64,000 bases of DNA, taken from NCBI GenBank assembly GCA_015075745.1, contig JABTTW010000001.1:620001-684000 (forward strand), given 5' to 3'. Below, one piece after another: positions 17,801 through 26,039 of this stretch. The position numbers and the translations under genes were made by a program. Below the pieces are notes generated by a model. It worked only from the letters and a program-made list of their open reading frames with translations, made no database searches and was not told where the DNA came from. How positions within the stretch are numbered: the stretch's first letter is position 1; every line of letters starts with the position of its first letter. This stretch comes from Planctomycetia bacterium. Its GTDB lineage: Bacteria; Planctomycetota; Phycisphaerae; UBA1845; UTPLA1.

Positions 17801-18997
17801 CTTGAGTTGTTCGATGTACCGGGCAAAGGTGTCGGCATTGGCGTCGTCGCGCCTCGGGATGATTCGAAACTCGAGAACGCCCGCTCCGCGGAGCAGCCGC
17901 TGGAGGTCGGCCGGGTCTTCGAGTCGCCCTTCGCCGCGACGCTGGGTCTTGAGGCGATCCGAGGCCGTCAACATGCCGTCGATCGTCTCCGACAGTCCGG
18001 CATAGTCTAACTTGATCTTGGCCAGTTGTTCGATCCGCGTCTTGTCGGTCGGCTTGGCCTCGAGCACAAGCTGCAACTGACCGAGATCGATGTTCGTCGC
18101 CAGAAGCTCGCCCATCGCGGCGTCGAATTTCTCCTCCAGCTCGACGACGCGGTCGATCGTCATTCCTTCCGAAATCTTGTCGGGGTCCACGTTGGCCGCG
18201 AGCACCTGCTTGATCGCATCCTCATAGGCGGTCTGCTTGGCATGAAGGGCCGCGAGGGCGTCGGCCGTCGCGGGCGTCGTTCCGGCGGCAGGCTGAGTAG
18301 TGGCCAGCGCGGCGCTCACTTCGTCCCATGCCTTCGCCGCGGCGATGAGAAGTTCCTTTCTCGAAGGAATGCCGCCGACCAACGCATCGAGCGCAGCGGC
18401 CCGCTCGGCAACTGGCTTCTTCACGGCGGCCTCAATGTCCTCTCGGGAGAGGTTGTCCGCCTCGATCGTCTTCACGCGCTGGTCGTATTCCGACTGGGCG
18501 GCTTGCAGCGCGTCGTAGGCGGCGGCCGCGGCCGTCAACAGGGGCTGGCGTCCGCTGATGCCCATCACCATTGCATCGAGCGCCGCGGTCCGCTCGGCAG
18601 CGGGCTTCGACAGGGCGCGAAGGACGTCGGTCCGGCGAAGCGTCGTCGCCTGAATCTCTTCCTGATACCTCTCGTAATCGTGGCGGGCCTTGACGATCTC
18701 GTCGCTGGGCCGCGGCATCTGAATCTCAAGGCGGTTGTAGCCGACCGGACGCCAGACGAGGTTGAACACGCCGCGCGGGTCCACGCGCTCACGAAGGACG
18801 CGCATGACGCGCTCCGAAAGGTCGGCCTTCTCGGCGCCCTCAAGACCGCTGTCGTCGATCTCGTACAGCAGGCTGTAGCCGCCGGCGAGGTCGATGCCGT
18901 ACTTCAGCTTTTCCTTCGGCGGGTATACCGTGGCAAAAGCCAGAGCGGCAACGAAACCAACCAGCACAATCTTCCACCACAAATCACGTTCGTTCAT
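14837..18997 (-). CDS. secDF: Fused SecD-SecF protein translocase subunit, enlarged
   Basis: SecDF uses the proton motive force to help the Sec translocon move proteins. The 1386-residue product starts with a membrane helix and the [15 protein letters not shown] motif of SecD. The SecD membrane block ([28 protein letters not shown]...ERAFRAI) follows, then a linker with two extra hydrophobic segments. The SecF half has its own [13 protein letters not shown] motif and ends with [15 protein letters not shown]. It is nearly twice the length of fused SecDF from firmicutes because of a predicted coiled-coil insert at about residues 85-340 (repeated [25 protein letters not shown]-type segments). 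AGGTG lies 5 nt before the ATG. Confidence 0.93.
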   Translation of the reverse strand: [1386 protein letters not shown]

Positions 18998-19195
18998 CGG
19001 GGCACCTGCGAGAAAATCTCAACTGAAACGATCGAATGTCCAATTAACGCTTTTACTTCTGACGGGAAACCGGGCGATGCCGCGACGATCGCTTCGGATC
19101 GGCCGCCTGCCGCCTGTCATCCTAAGTTTTTACCGGGAGATGTCGGTGACGATCGACGGCGCGCGGCCGGCCGAATTCAATCACCGATCAGATTA

Positions 19196-19612
19196 CTAGC
19201 ACACCGGAGGGGCGTGCGACAGATAAGCTGGATAATGCTGGGCCGAAGCAACAACCCGCGAAAGCTGCGGGACGATCTGACCCGGGCTAACGCTGTCGTG
19301 GTCCTGAAGAATCGAACAGAGGATCGCCGCGCCGGAGGAAAACCCGTGGTGATCGACCGGCTTGGCCGCACCCGCGGCGACGAGACACGAAGTCGACGGC
19401 GGCGGGGTCTTGTGGCTCTCTTCGGAGTCCTGCCCGGCATCTGGCGATGTCTGGTGCCGGTGATCGGCAGCCGCCTTCTGACGGGCTGCCAGCATCGCGG
19501 CACGCTCATGCGATGCGACCCATGCCGTCGACAGAGCAGGCCCGCCGGTCAGCGCGAAGGCCGACAACAACGGGACGATCACCCGGCAGGTCTTGGTGCC
19601 CAGTGTGGACAT
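19196..19612 (-). CDS. Hypothetical secreted protein, His-rich middle
   Basis: From the ATG at 19612 the product starts MSTLGTKTCRVIVPLLSAFALTGG, a plausible signal peptide. A short His/Asp/Ser-rich stretch follows and the rest has no recognised motif; two cysteines (SCLV and the final PPVC) may pair. No ribosome site is obvious and codon use is only moderately convincing, so it could be a chance frame. It lies between secDF and the FG-GAP gene and is transcribed toward secDF. Confidence 0.4.
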   Translation of the reverse strand: MSTLGTKTCRVIVPLLSAFALTGGPALSTAWVASHERAAMLAARQKAAADHRHQTSPDAGQDSEESHKTPPPSTSCLVAAGAAKPVDHHGFSSGAAILCSILQDHDSVSPGQIVPQLSRVVASAQHYPAYLSHAPPVC

Positions 19613-19813
19613 GGTGCAAGAGCATACACTCCCCACCGTCGACGTTCAATGTCCGATACCGACTCACCCAGGGCACAGCGAACCGGCGGTTTCCCGGCCA
19701 TAACCACGCGGACCGGGTGCTACGGCACAAACGGTTGGAAACCGCCCCGCCATTTTTGCTACACTAGACCTTCTCAAATCTGAGTAAGGCAGGGGTTATT
19801 GGAGGATCATCTG

Positions 19814-21574
19814 TTGCTATCGCGAGTCACGCTTTTCGTTTCCGGCCTCTTCCTGCTTTCCTTCTGCGCCGACTCATCCCGGCAAGTCTGCCGGGCTGGC
19901 GAGCCGGTCACGGCTACTCTGCGTGGCACGGCGAATACGCCCGTCGATCTGCCGGCGCGGCTGCTCGGTGCCCCGTCGCTCGATGCGTACCTCAAGGCGT
20001 CGAACACCGACGCAGGCGATGAGTTCGGCCAATCCATCGCGATATCCGGCGACACGCTGGTCGTCGGCGCGTGGGAAGAGGACAGCAGCGCGGTCGGCGT
20101 GGGCGGCAATCAGGCGGACAACGGCGCCGTGGATTCCGGAGCCGTTTACGTCTTTGTATACGAAAGCGGCGGATGGAATCAGCAGGCGTACATCAAGGCG
20201 TCGAACACCCAGACACGCGACTGGTTCGGCTCGTCGGTGGCGATCTCGGGGGACACGCTCGTCGTCGGCGCGCTCGGCGAGGACAGTAACGCCACGGGCA
20301 TCAACGGCGATCAGGCCAACAACAGCGCGTCCAGCGCAGGCGCGGCGTATGTCTTCGTCCGAAGCGGGACGGTGTGGTCGCAGCAGGCCTATCTGAAGGC
20401 GTCGAACACCGATTCATTCGACCGGTTCGGCAATGCGGTGGCGATTTCCGGCGACACGATCGTTGTCGCGGCCTTCAACGAGGACAGCAACGCCACCGGC
20501 GTCAACGGTAACCAGGCAGACAACAGCGCAGACAAGTCCGGTGCGGCCTACGTCTTTACACGCAGCGGCACAGTCTGGACTCAGCAGGCCTATCTCAAGG
20601 CGTCGAACACGGGCGCCAGCGACAAGTTCGGCCGGGCTGTCGCCGCGGACGGCGATACGGTCATCGTCGGCGCGTATTTGGAAAAGAGCAGTGCGACCGG
20701 CGTCAACGGCAACCAGGCGGATGACAGCGCGAACAACGCCGGCGCGGCTTATGTCTTCGTTCGCAGCGGCACCGACTGGTCGCAGCAGGCCTATCTCAAG
20801 GCATCGAACACCGAGGCATACGACCAGTTCGGTTACTCGGTGGCGCTGTCCGGCGACACCGCCGTGGTCGGGGCCGCCGGTGAGAAGAGCAATGCCACCG
20901 GCGTCGACGGCAATCAGGAAGACAACAGCCTCGAACAGGCCGGCGCGGCTTATGTCTTTGCCCGAAGCGGTGTCACCTGGAGCCAGCAGGCTTACCTCAA
21001 GGCGTCCAACACCGACGCGTTTGACCAGTTCGGCTGGTCCAGCGCCGTGTCGGGCGACGTCGTCCTGATCGGAGCGCCGTATGAGGACGACGGGCTTATT
21101 CAGCTCGGCGGTTTCGAAGCCGGGATTCCGGCGCCGACCGGGGCGGGCGCGGCGTATCTTTTCACCCGGGCCAAGTCCGTCTGGAGCCACGCCCATTACA
21201 TCACCGCGTCGAACCGCGAGGCGGAGGACCACTTCGGCCATGCGGTGGCGCTCGATGGACTGAGGGCCGCCGTTGCTGCACCGTTTGAAGAAAGCAGCGC
21301 GGTCGGGGTCAACGGCAACCAGGCCGACAACAGTTTTCCCGACTCCGGCGCGGCGTATGTGTATTCGCTGGCGTCGTGCCCGAGCCTCGGCGATATGAAC
21401 TGCGACTGCGTCGTCGACATGGGCGACGTGGATGCGTTTGTGCTGGCGCTTCTCGACGCGGCGGCATATGACTTGGCGTACCCATCCTGCGAGATTCTGA
21501 ACGCCGACATCCTGACCGACGGCAAGGTCGACGGCGCGGACGCGCAGGGGTTTGTGGACATGCTGGTGCCGTGA
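19814..21574 (+). CDS. Secreted seven-repeat FG-GAP-like beta-propeller with dockerin-like tail
   Basis: A signal peptide (LLSRVTLFVSGLFLLSF) is followed by seven tandem repeats of about 64 residues, each with the pattern KASNT...D.FG..VA.SGDT.VVGA.. and ending GAAYVF.RSG..W.QQAYL. This suits a seven-bladed propeller of the FG-GAP/integrin-alpha kind, with Asp-rich calcium loops. The C-terminus carries GDMNCDCVVDMGDVDAF and a second loop NADILTDGKVDGADAQGF, a dockerin-like pair. GGAGG at 19801-19805 favours TTG 19814 (spacing 8) as the start rather than a TTG at 19799. The protein is likely exported and adhesive; no enzyme domain is present. Confidence 0.85.
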   Translation: MLSRVTLFVSGLFLLSFCADSSRQVCRAGEPVTATLRGTANTPVDLPARLLGAPSLDAYLKASNTDAGDEFGQSIAISGDTLVVGAWEEDSSAVGVGGNQADNGAVDSGAVYVFVYESGGWNQQAYIKASNTQTRDWFGSSVAISGDTLVVGALGEDSNATGINGDQANNSASSAGAAYVFVRSGTVWSQQAYLKASNTDSFDRFGNAVAISGDTIVVAAFNEDSNATGVNGNQADNSADKSGAAYVFTRSGTVWTQQAYLKASNTGASDKFGRAVAADGDTVIVGAYLEKSSATGVNGNQADDSANNAGAAYVFVRSGTDWSQQAYLKASNTEAYDQFGYSVALSGDTAVVGAAGEKSNATGVDGNQEDNSLEQAGAAYVFARSGVTWSQQAYLKASNTDAFDQFGWSSAVSGDVVLIGAPYEDDGLIQLGGFEAGIPAPTGAGAAYLFTRAKSVWSHAHYITASNREAEDHFGHAVALDGLRAAVAAPFEESSAVGVNGNQADNSFPDSGAAYVYSLASCPSLGDMNCDCVVDMGDVDAFVLALLDAAAYDLAYPSCEILNADILTDGKVDGADAQGFVDMLVP

Positions 21575-22106
21575 TTCGCCGGTGCCCGGGCCGGTTGGGC
21601 GGGGCCACATTCCAAGATGACAATAGGCGAAAAAAATAGGGGCCGAGGGACCAAGGGGCTGAGGGGTCCAGGGTGAAGACATTCGCACGCTGATCGCGCG
21701 CAAGTCGTGCAAAAGCCAAGGTGACATAAGGTGACACACGCGATTTTTTTCGTTTGCAAGTCTTGTGGCGGGCATGTGTTGGGGCGGGTCGCGTTTGAGG
21801 TGAAAATTCGTGAAAACAGGCGGCAGCGCGGAAAGGTGAAACAAGGCCGGTACATGCACGAACAGGCACGGAAAGTTTCGGGGAAGTTCGTTTGTAAGTC
21901 TTTGAAAAACGGTTCTGGAAGGTGACACAAGAGAGGGGCTGAGGGGTCGAGGTTCCAAGGGGCCGAGGGTCCTTGTTTGTGAGTGCTCATGGCGCGGCAC
22001 CTCATGGGGCGGGGTAAGGTTGGGCTCTATTTGTAAATACTTGCTCCGCGCTCGCGCGGGGGGATGCCTTTTCGCTCGACCAGAAGGTGCAGGCAGGTCG
22101 GGTACT
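21575..22106. other. Repeat-rich intergenic region
   Basis: No gene is supported. Imperfect repeats of GGGGCTGAGGGGTC-type sequence flank a copy of the ~95-bp dispersed repeat at both sides (about 21640-21675 and 21935-21975). A partial second copy of that repeat's GGTGACACAAG end lies near 21921. Confidence 0.55.
21716..21806 (+). repeat. Dispersed ~95-bp repeat, copy A
   Basis: It begins AAGGTGACATAAGGTGACAC, then ACGCG, an A/T-rich stretch, TTGCAAGTCTTGTGGCGGGC, and ends TGTTGGGGCGG...CGCGTTT. Other copies lie at 41676-41772, 56571-56667 and 56800-56895. All are intergenic. The direct repeat GGTGACA-TAA-GGTGACA at one end is the best conserved part. Confidence 0.8.
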
Positions 22107-22754
22107 CGCCCGGAGGGCGCACGATGGTAGCCAGTGGCTTGAGCCACTGGTAAAAATGGCCCCCAGAATTTCACCGCCCAGAGGGCGGACGAGGCCAGCG
22201 ATGCCGACGACGTACACGCAAAACTACTACCATCTCGTCTTCAGCACCAAGGGTCGGACGAATTTCATCAAACCGGAACTCGAACCGCGCCTGTACGCGT
22301 TCATTGGCGGGATCGTCCGCGACCTGCGGTGTCAGCTTCTCGGCATCAACGGAATGCCGGACCACGTGCATTTGCTCATTCGCTATCGCGCGGACTTGTC
22401 GATCTCGGATGTGGTTCGCCACATCAAGGCGCGATCATCGAAATGGGTCAACGAGACGGGTTTCTCGCCGGATCACTTCTCCTGGCAGGAAGGTTACGGC
22501 GGCTTCACCGTCAGCCGCTCCGCCGTGCCGGAAGTCGAGGCGTACATCGCCCGACAAAAAGATCATCATCAGCGGCAGGATTTCAAGGGCGAGTTTCTCG
22601 AACTCCTCCGGCGACACGGAATCGAGTTCGACGAGAATGAAGTCTTCCGGTGATCGTCGTCCGCCCTCTGGGCGGTGGGGAAAGAAGGGGTGGTGGTTGG
22701 GCTCGTTAACCAGTGGCTGAAGCCACTGGCTACCATCGAGCGCCCTACCGGGCG
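22107..22754 (+). mobile_element. REPtron: RAYT transposase gene flanked by inverted REP palindromes
   Basis: The left flank (22107-22195) holds CGCCC-GGAGGGCG, GTAG with CCAGTGGC-TTGA-GCCACTGG (22127-22150), and a CCGCCCAGAGGGCGG palindrome. The right flank (22656-22754) holds the same three parts in inverted order and orientation, with GTAG now on the minus strand (22710-22733). The transposase gene sits between them. A solo copy of the flank without the gene lies at 55595-55677. Confidence 0.8.
22201..22653 (+). CDS. REP-associated tyrosine transposase (Y1, IS200/IS605-like)
   Basis: The 150-residue product belongs to the TnpA_REP/Y1 HUH family: YYHLVFSTKGR at the N-terminus, the HUH motif in MPDHVHLLIRY, the SISDVVRHIKARSSKWVN helix, FSWQEGYGGFTVS, and the catalytic Tyr in VEAYIARQKDHH. 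RAYTs cleave single-stranded REP hairpins headed by GTAG, and such hairpins flank the gene on both sides. The ATG at 22201 is chosen because the family begins close to YTQNYYH; upstream codons belong to the REP flank. The gene appears intact. Confidence 0.88.
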   Translation: MPTTYTQNYYHLVFSTKGRTNFIKPELEPRLYAFIGGIVRDLRCQLLGINGMPDHVHLLIRYRADLSISDVVRHIKARSSKWVNETGFSPDHFSWQEGYGGFTVSRSAVPEVEAYIARQKDHHQRQDFKGEFLELLRRHGIEFDENEVFR

Positions 22755-22778
22755 AATTGGGATTGGAAGAATCGCACA

Positions 22779-22826
22779 CGGGAAGGGATTCCCATCGGGG
22801 GGCGTGCGAGAAAGGATTCACGCACG
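22779..22826. repeat. GGGATTCCC / GTGCGAGAA dispersed repeat, copy 1
   Basis: The sequence holds GGGAAGGGATTCCCATC, a G-run, then GTGCGAGAAAGGATTCACGCAC, a hairpin with GTGCG/CGCAC arms. An inverted copy lies at 43531-43584 and a half-copy at 44974-44993, on either side of the IS3-family element. Confidence 0.6.
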
Positions 22827-22842
22827 AGCGGGGGCCGTCGGA

Positions 22843-23018
22843 CCGGCAGGATGCCGATGCTACCCTTCGTTACCGGCTACCCGTTACTACCGGCAGGATG
22901 CCGATGCTACCCTTCTTTACCGGCAGGATGCCGATGCTACCCTTCGTTACCGGCTACCCGTTACTACCGGCAGGATGCCGATGCTACCCTTCGTTCCGGC
23001 AGGATGCCGATGCTACCC
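22843..23018 (-). repeat. Array of five GTAG-headed REP-like hairpins, class 2
   Basis: Five copies of a 23-bp unit (plus strand CCGGCAGGATGCC then GATGCTACCC) lie at 22843, 22890, 22920, 22967 and 22996. On the minus strand each is GTAGCAT followed by the palindrome CGGCATCCTGCCG. They are separated by TTCGTTACCGGCTACCCGTT-type spacers, so it is a degenerate tandem array rather than a CRISPR. The rest of 22654-23036 holds no gene. Confidence 0.75.
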
Positions 23019-23036
23019 TTCGTTACCGGCTACCCG

Positions 23037-24569
23037 TTAAATCGCGTGGGCCGGCGAGGGCATATCGCCATGAATCTTCTGCTGTTGACTCTGTTCCCCG
23101 TCGAATGAGAACAGCACCATCTCATCATTGATCATCGCCTGCAAATGCGTCGGGCGGCGCCAGATGCGCTGGACGTTTTTCAGCGTCTCCACCGCGTACT
23201 TGATGTCCAGGTCGACGCCGTGGTGCTTGTGGCCCATGTAGAGCTCGCCGCGGTTGCCGTAGTTCCCGTCCAGGACGTAGATGTACGGCTGGGCGTGATT
23301 CGTCAGCATGAAGAGCAGTTGGGCCTTGATCTTGTCGAAGTCGCGGTTGACCACGACCATCCGCCGGGTTGAGGGGTCGTAGCGGTAGTGGTACATGCGG
23401 AAGCGGTCGACGAACTCGGGGGTGAGGAACTCGTCGATAAAGGTCACGTCGTTATAGATGCGGCGGACCTCGAAGACCTTCTCCATGCCTTTGCCGAGCT
23501 TTTTGTCCCACTTGCGCTTCTGCTCCATCGACTTGCACTCGTCGTATTCCTTGCCGAAGCGGCCCTTGTTCCAGCGCTCCTCGATGTCGCGGAAGAGCTC
23601 GACGCCGATCTTGTAGGGATTGACCTGGCCGGGGGGCATGTGGGTGGTGCCGCTGTGGTGGTCGGCGTAGGTGATGATCTCGTCGTCCTTGAGGATGCGG
23701 GTGGTCATGAGGCGGCTGTGCCAGAAGGTGGCCCAGCCCTCGTTCATGATCTTGGTCTGGCCCTGGGGTGCGAAGTAGTAGGCCTCCTCGCGGATCATGG
23801 AGAGGATGTCGGCCTCCCAATCCTCGAGCGGGGCGTGGTCGACGAGGAACTGCAGCACGTCGCGCAGGGGCTGAAGCGGGAGGGCGAACTTCTTCTTCTC
23901 GCGCTGGGCCATGAGCGACTCGCGCTGGCGGGAGCGCTCGGCCGGGGGATTGACCCAGGGCTCCATGTAGGGCTTGCTCTTGTAGCGAATGATGTCGCGC
24001 TCGACCTCGCGCTCCGGCGAGACGCCGCTGTCGGCGACGGGCTTGGCGGTGCGCTGCATGAAGGGCGCGTGGGGGTCGATGAGATTGTCCAGCGTGGAGC
24101 AGAGGTCGATGAAGCGTTCGACGCGCTCGAAGCCGTAGCGATCGACGTGACGGCGGATGCGCGTAGAGTGGTTGGCCATCTCGTCCATCATTTTGCGATT
24201 GGTCTTGCTGAACCAGTAGTTGTTCTTGAAGAAGTCGCAGTGGGCATAGACGTGGGCCATGACGAGCTTCTGATCGACGACGGAGTTATCGCTGACGAGA
24301 TAGGCGTAGCAGGGGTCGTTGTTGATGACCATCTCGTAAATCTTGCCGAGGCCGTAGACGTGCTGCTTGCGGAGTCGCTCGTACTCCATGCCGAATCGCC
24401 AGTGGGGGTATCGCTGGGGGAAGCCGCCGTATGCGGCGATTTCCTGCATGGTGTCGAAGTCGACCAGCTCGAAGCGCGTCTCAAAGAAGTCGAGGCCGTG
24501 GGACTTGGCGATGTCGGCGATCTCGCGGGCGTACTTGGCGAGGTCGGGTCGGAGGTGTTGGATGTTCAT
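23037..24569 (-). CDS. spoVR: SpoVR/YcgB-family protein
   Basis: The 510-residue product is SpoVR-like throughout: LDFFETRFELVDFDTMQEIAAYGGFPQRYPHW region, MAHVYAHCDFFKNNYWF, IRRHVDRYG, NEGWATFWHSRLMT and HSGTTHMPPGQVNPYKIG. The family is widespread and its biochemical role is unresolved; in non-sporulating bacteria it accompanies the kinase PrkA (YeaG) and YeaH/YhbH under stress or starvation. ATG 24569 is chosen to match family N-termini. It follows the yhbH gene by 37 bp on the same strand. No prkA is seen in the window. Confidence 0.9.
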   Translation of the reverse strand: MNIQHLRPDLAKYAREIADIAKSHGLDFFETRFELVDFDTMQEIAAYGGFPQRYPHWRFGMEYERLRKQHVYGLGKIYEMVINNDPCYAYLVSDNSVVDQKLVMAHVYAHCDFFKNNYWFSKTNRKMMDEMANHSTRIRRHVDRYGFERVERFIDLCSTLDNLIDPHAPFMQRTAKPVADSGVSPEREVERDIIRYKSKPYMEPWVNPPAERSRQRESLMAQREKKKFALPLQPLRDVLQFLVDHAPLEDWEADILSMIREEAYYFAPQGQTKIMNEGWATFWHSRLMTTRILKDDEIITYADHHSGTTHMPPGQVNPYKIGVELFRDIEERWNKGRFGKEYDECKSMEQKRKWDKKLGKGMEKVFEVRRIYNDVTFIDEFLTPEFVDRFRMYHYRYDPSTRRMVVVNRDFDKIKAQLLFMLTNHAQPYIYVLDGNYGNRGELYMGHKHHGVDLDIKYAVETLKNVQRIWRRPTHLQAMINDEMVLFSFDGEQSQQQKIHGDMPSPAHAI

Positions 24570-24606
24570 GGTGTTCGTCGAAGCGACGGCCTCGCCCTCC
24601 GTGGTA

Positions 24607-25707
24607 TCACTTGCCGGCGGTGAAGAACGCCTTGAGTGAGTCGTAAATGTCGTCCTTGGTGTTGACCCGGCTGGTGACCACGTTGGCCTCTTCCTCGAGG
24701 TGTTCGTGGATGACGTTGATGAAGTTGCCGCTGCCGTAGGCGCTGGCGACCTGGCAATAGCCGAACATGTTGGAGAGCGGGAGGATGCCTTCCTTGAGCA
24801 TGCGGCAGCACTCGCGGGAGTCGCTCTCGCTGGAGTTGTCGCCGTCGGAGAAGTGGAAGATGTAGATGTTCCACTCGGACGGGTTGTAGTGCGTCTCGAT
24901 GAGCGACTTGCAGAGCTTGAAGGCGCTGGAGATCTTGGTGCCGCCGTCTTCGCGGATGCTGAAGAAGGTCTGGCGGTTGACCTCGGCGGCGCGGACATCG
25001 TGAACGATGTAGCGGCTCTCGATGCCCTCGTAGTTTCGGCGGAGCCAGGCGTCGATCCAGAAGGCCTCGAGGCGGACGAGCTCCTTCTGCTCGTCGCCCA
25101 TGGAGCCGGAGACGTCCATCATGTAGATGATGACGGCGTTGGACTGCGGCTTGAGGACGGTCTTCCAGCTTCGATAGCGCCGGTCGGAGCGCATGGGGAT
25201 GATGATCGGGTTCTCGGGGTCGTAGGTCCCGGCGATGAGCTGACGGCGCAGGGCCGAGCGGAAGGTGCGCTTGAAATGGCGCAGCGACTCGGGGCCGGTC
25301 GAGCGAATGCCGCTGTAGCGATCCTTCTCCGAGGTGATCGTGTGATGGCCCTTGGGCTTGATGCGCGGGAGCTTGAGCTCTTCGCCGAGGATGTCGGCCA
25401 GCTCGTTGAGCGAGACTTCGACTTCCATGATGTGGTTGCCGGGCTGAGAGCCACCGGGGCCCTGTTCGCCTTCACCGCTGTCGACGGGATCGCCGACGCT
25501 GGCGTCGCCTGCGCCGATGCCGCCGTCGTTGTTGTCGCCGTAGCGAAAGTGGGGAAGCTCGATGCCGCGGACGGGGATGCTGATGAGGTGCTTGCCCTCT
25601 TTGCCGATCAGCTCGCCGCGGGTGAGGAACTTGCGCAGGTCGTCGCGGATCTTGCCTTTGACGATCTGGCGGAAGCGCTGATGGTCTTTGTCGATCTTCA
25701 GGTACAT
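24607..25707 (-). CDS. yhbH: YeaH/YhbH (DUF444) family protein with VWA-like domain
   Basis: The 366-residue product matches DUF444: N-terminal DHQRFRQIVKGKIRDDLRKFL, a Gly-rich segment, then a von Willebrand A-like half with the metal-site motif MMDVSGSMG, the DGGTKISSAFK threonine and FHFSDGDNSSESD. It normally works with PrkA kinase and SpoVR. The ATG at 25707 is preferred over an upstream TTG at 25716. It is the first gene of a two-gene unit with spoVR, and a TATAAT sequence stands upstream at 25743-25748 (minus strand). Confidence 0.9.
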   Translation of the reverse strand: MYLKIDKDHQRFRQIVKGKIRDDLRKFLTRGELIGKEGKHLISIPVRGIELPHFRYGDNNDGGIGAGDASVGDPVDSGEGEQGPGGSQPGNHIMEVEVSLNELADILGEELKLPRIKPKGHHTITSEKDRYSGIRSTGPESLRHFKRTFRSALRRQLIAGTYDPENPIIIPMRSDRRYRSWKTVLKPQSNAVIIYMMDVSGSMGDEQKELVRLEAFWIDAWLRRNYEGIESRYIVHDVRAAEVNRQTFFSIREDGGTKISSAFKLCKSLIETHYNPSEWNIYIFHFSDGDNSSESDSRECCRMLKEGILPLSNMFGYCQVASAYGSGNFINVIHEHLEEEANVVTSRVNTKDDIYDSLKAFFTAGK

Positions 25708-26039
25708 ATGCGGCAAACCCCGTCGGGACTATTGGCTAATTCATTATACGGATCGACTTCTCGGCTTAGCGACGAAACGCGGCATTCGAGCGTTTTGGCG
25801 GAGTCTCGATGATCCGAGAATTCCGCTTCTGGGCACGATAAGCCGGGACGCCCGCAGACCGCAGGCCGCTAGAAAAATATCGGACAGTGGGGGTAGGGGC
25901 TGAAGCAAAGAGTCGGGGGGAGGAAAGGGCCTGCGAGTGCGATATGGCCGCCCATTTGGGCGTGGATGGGGATTTCGAGCGGTGGTGGGGAGAATCTTCG
26001 AGTCTGGCGGGCGGCGGGGATGGGCGTGAGAATCGGGGC
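25708..26039. other. 332-bp divergent intergenic region
   Basis: It separates yhbH (minus) from the HAD hydrolase gene (plus). TATAAT on the minus strand at 25743-25748 is a reasonable -10 element for yhbH, though no good -35 element accompanies it. An in-frame extension of the HAD gene to 25887 exists but lacks support. Confidence 0.45.

Noticed and set aside
20414-22174. Long minus-strand open frame of 586 codons antisense to the FG-GAP gene
   Set aside because: It mirrors the codon bias of the real gene, has no recognisable domains, and its N-terminal part is made of intergenic repeat sequence.
22843-23018. Possible CRISPR array
   Set aside because: Repeats are 23 bp with a GTAG-headed hairpin, spacers are themselves repeats of one another and too short, and no cas gene is present.
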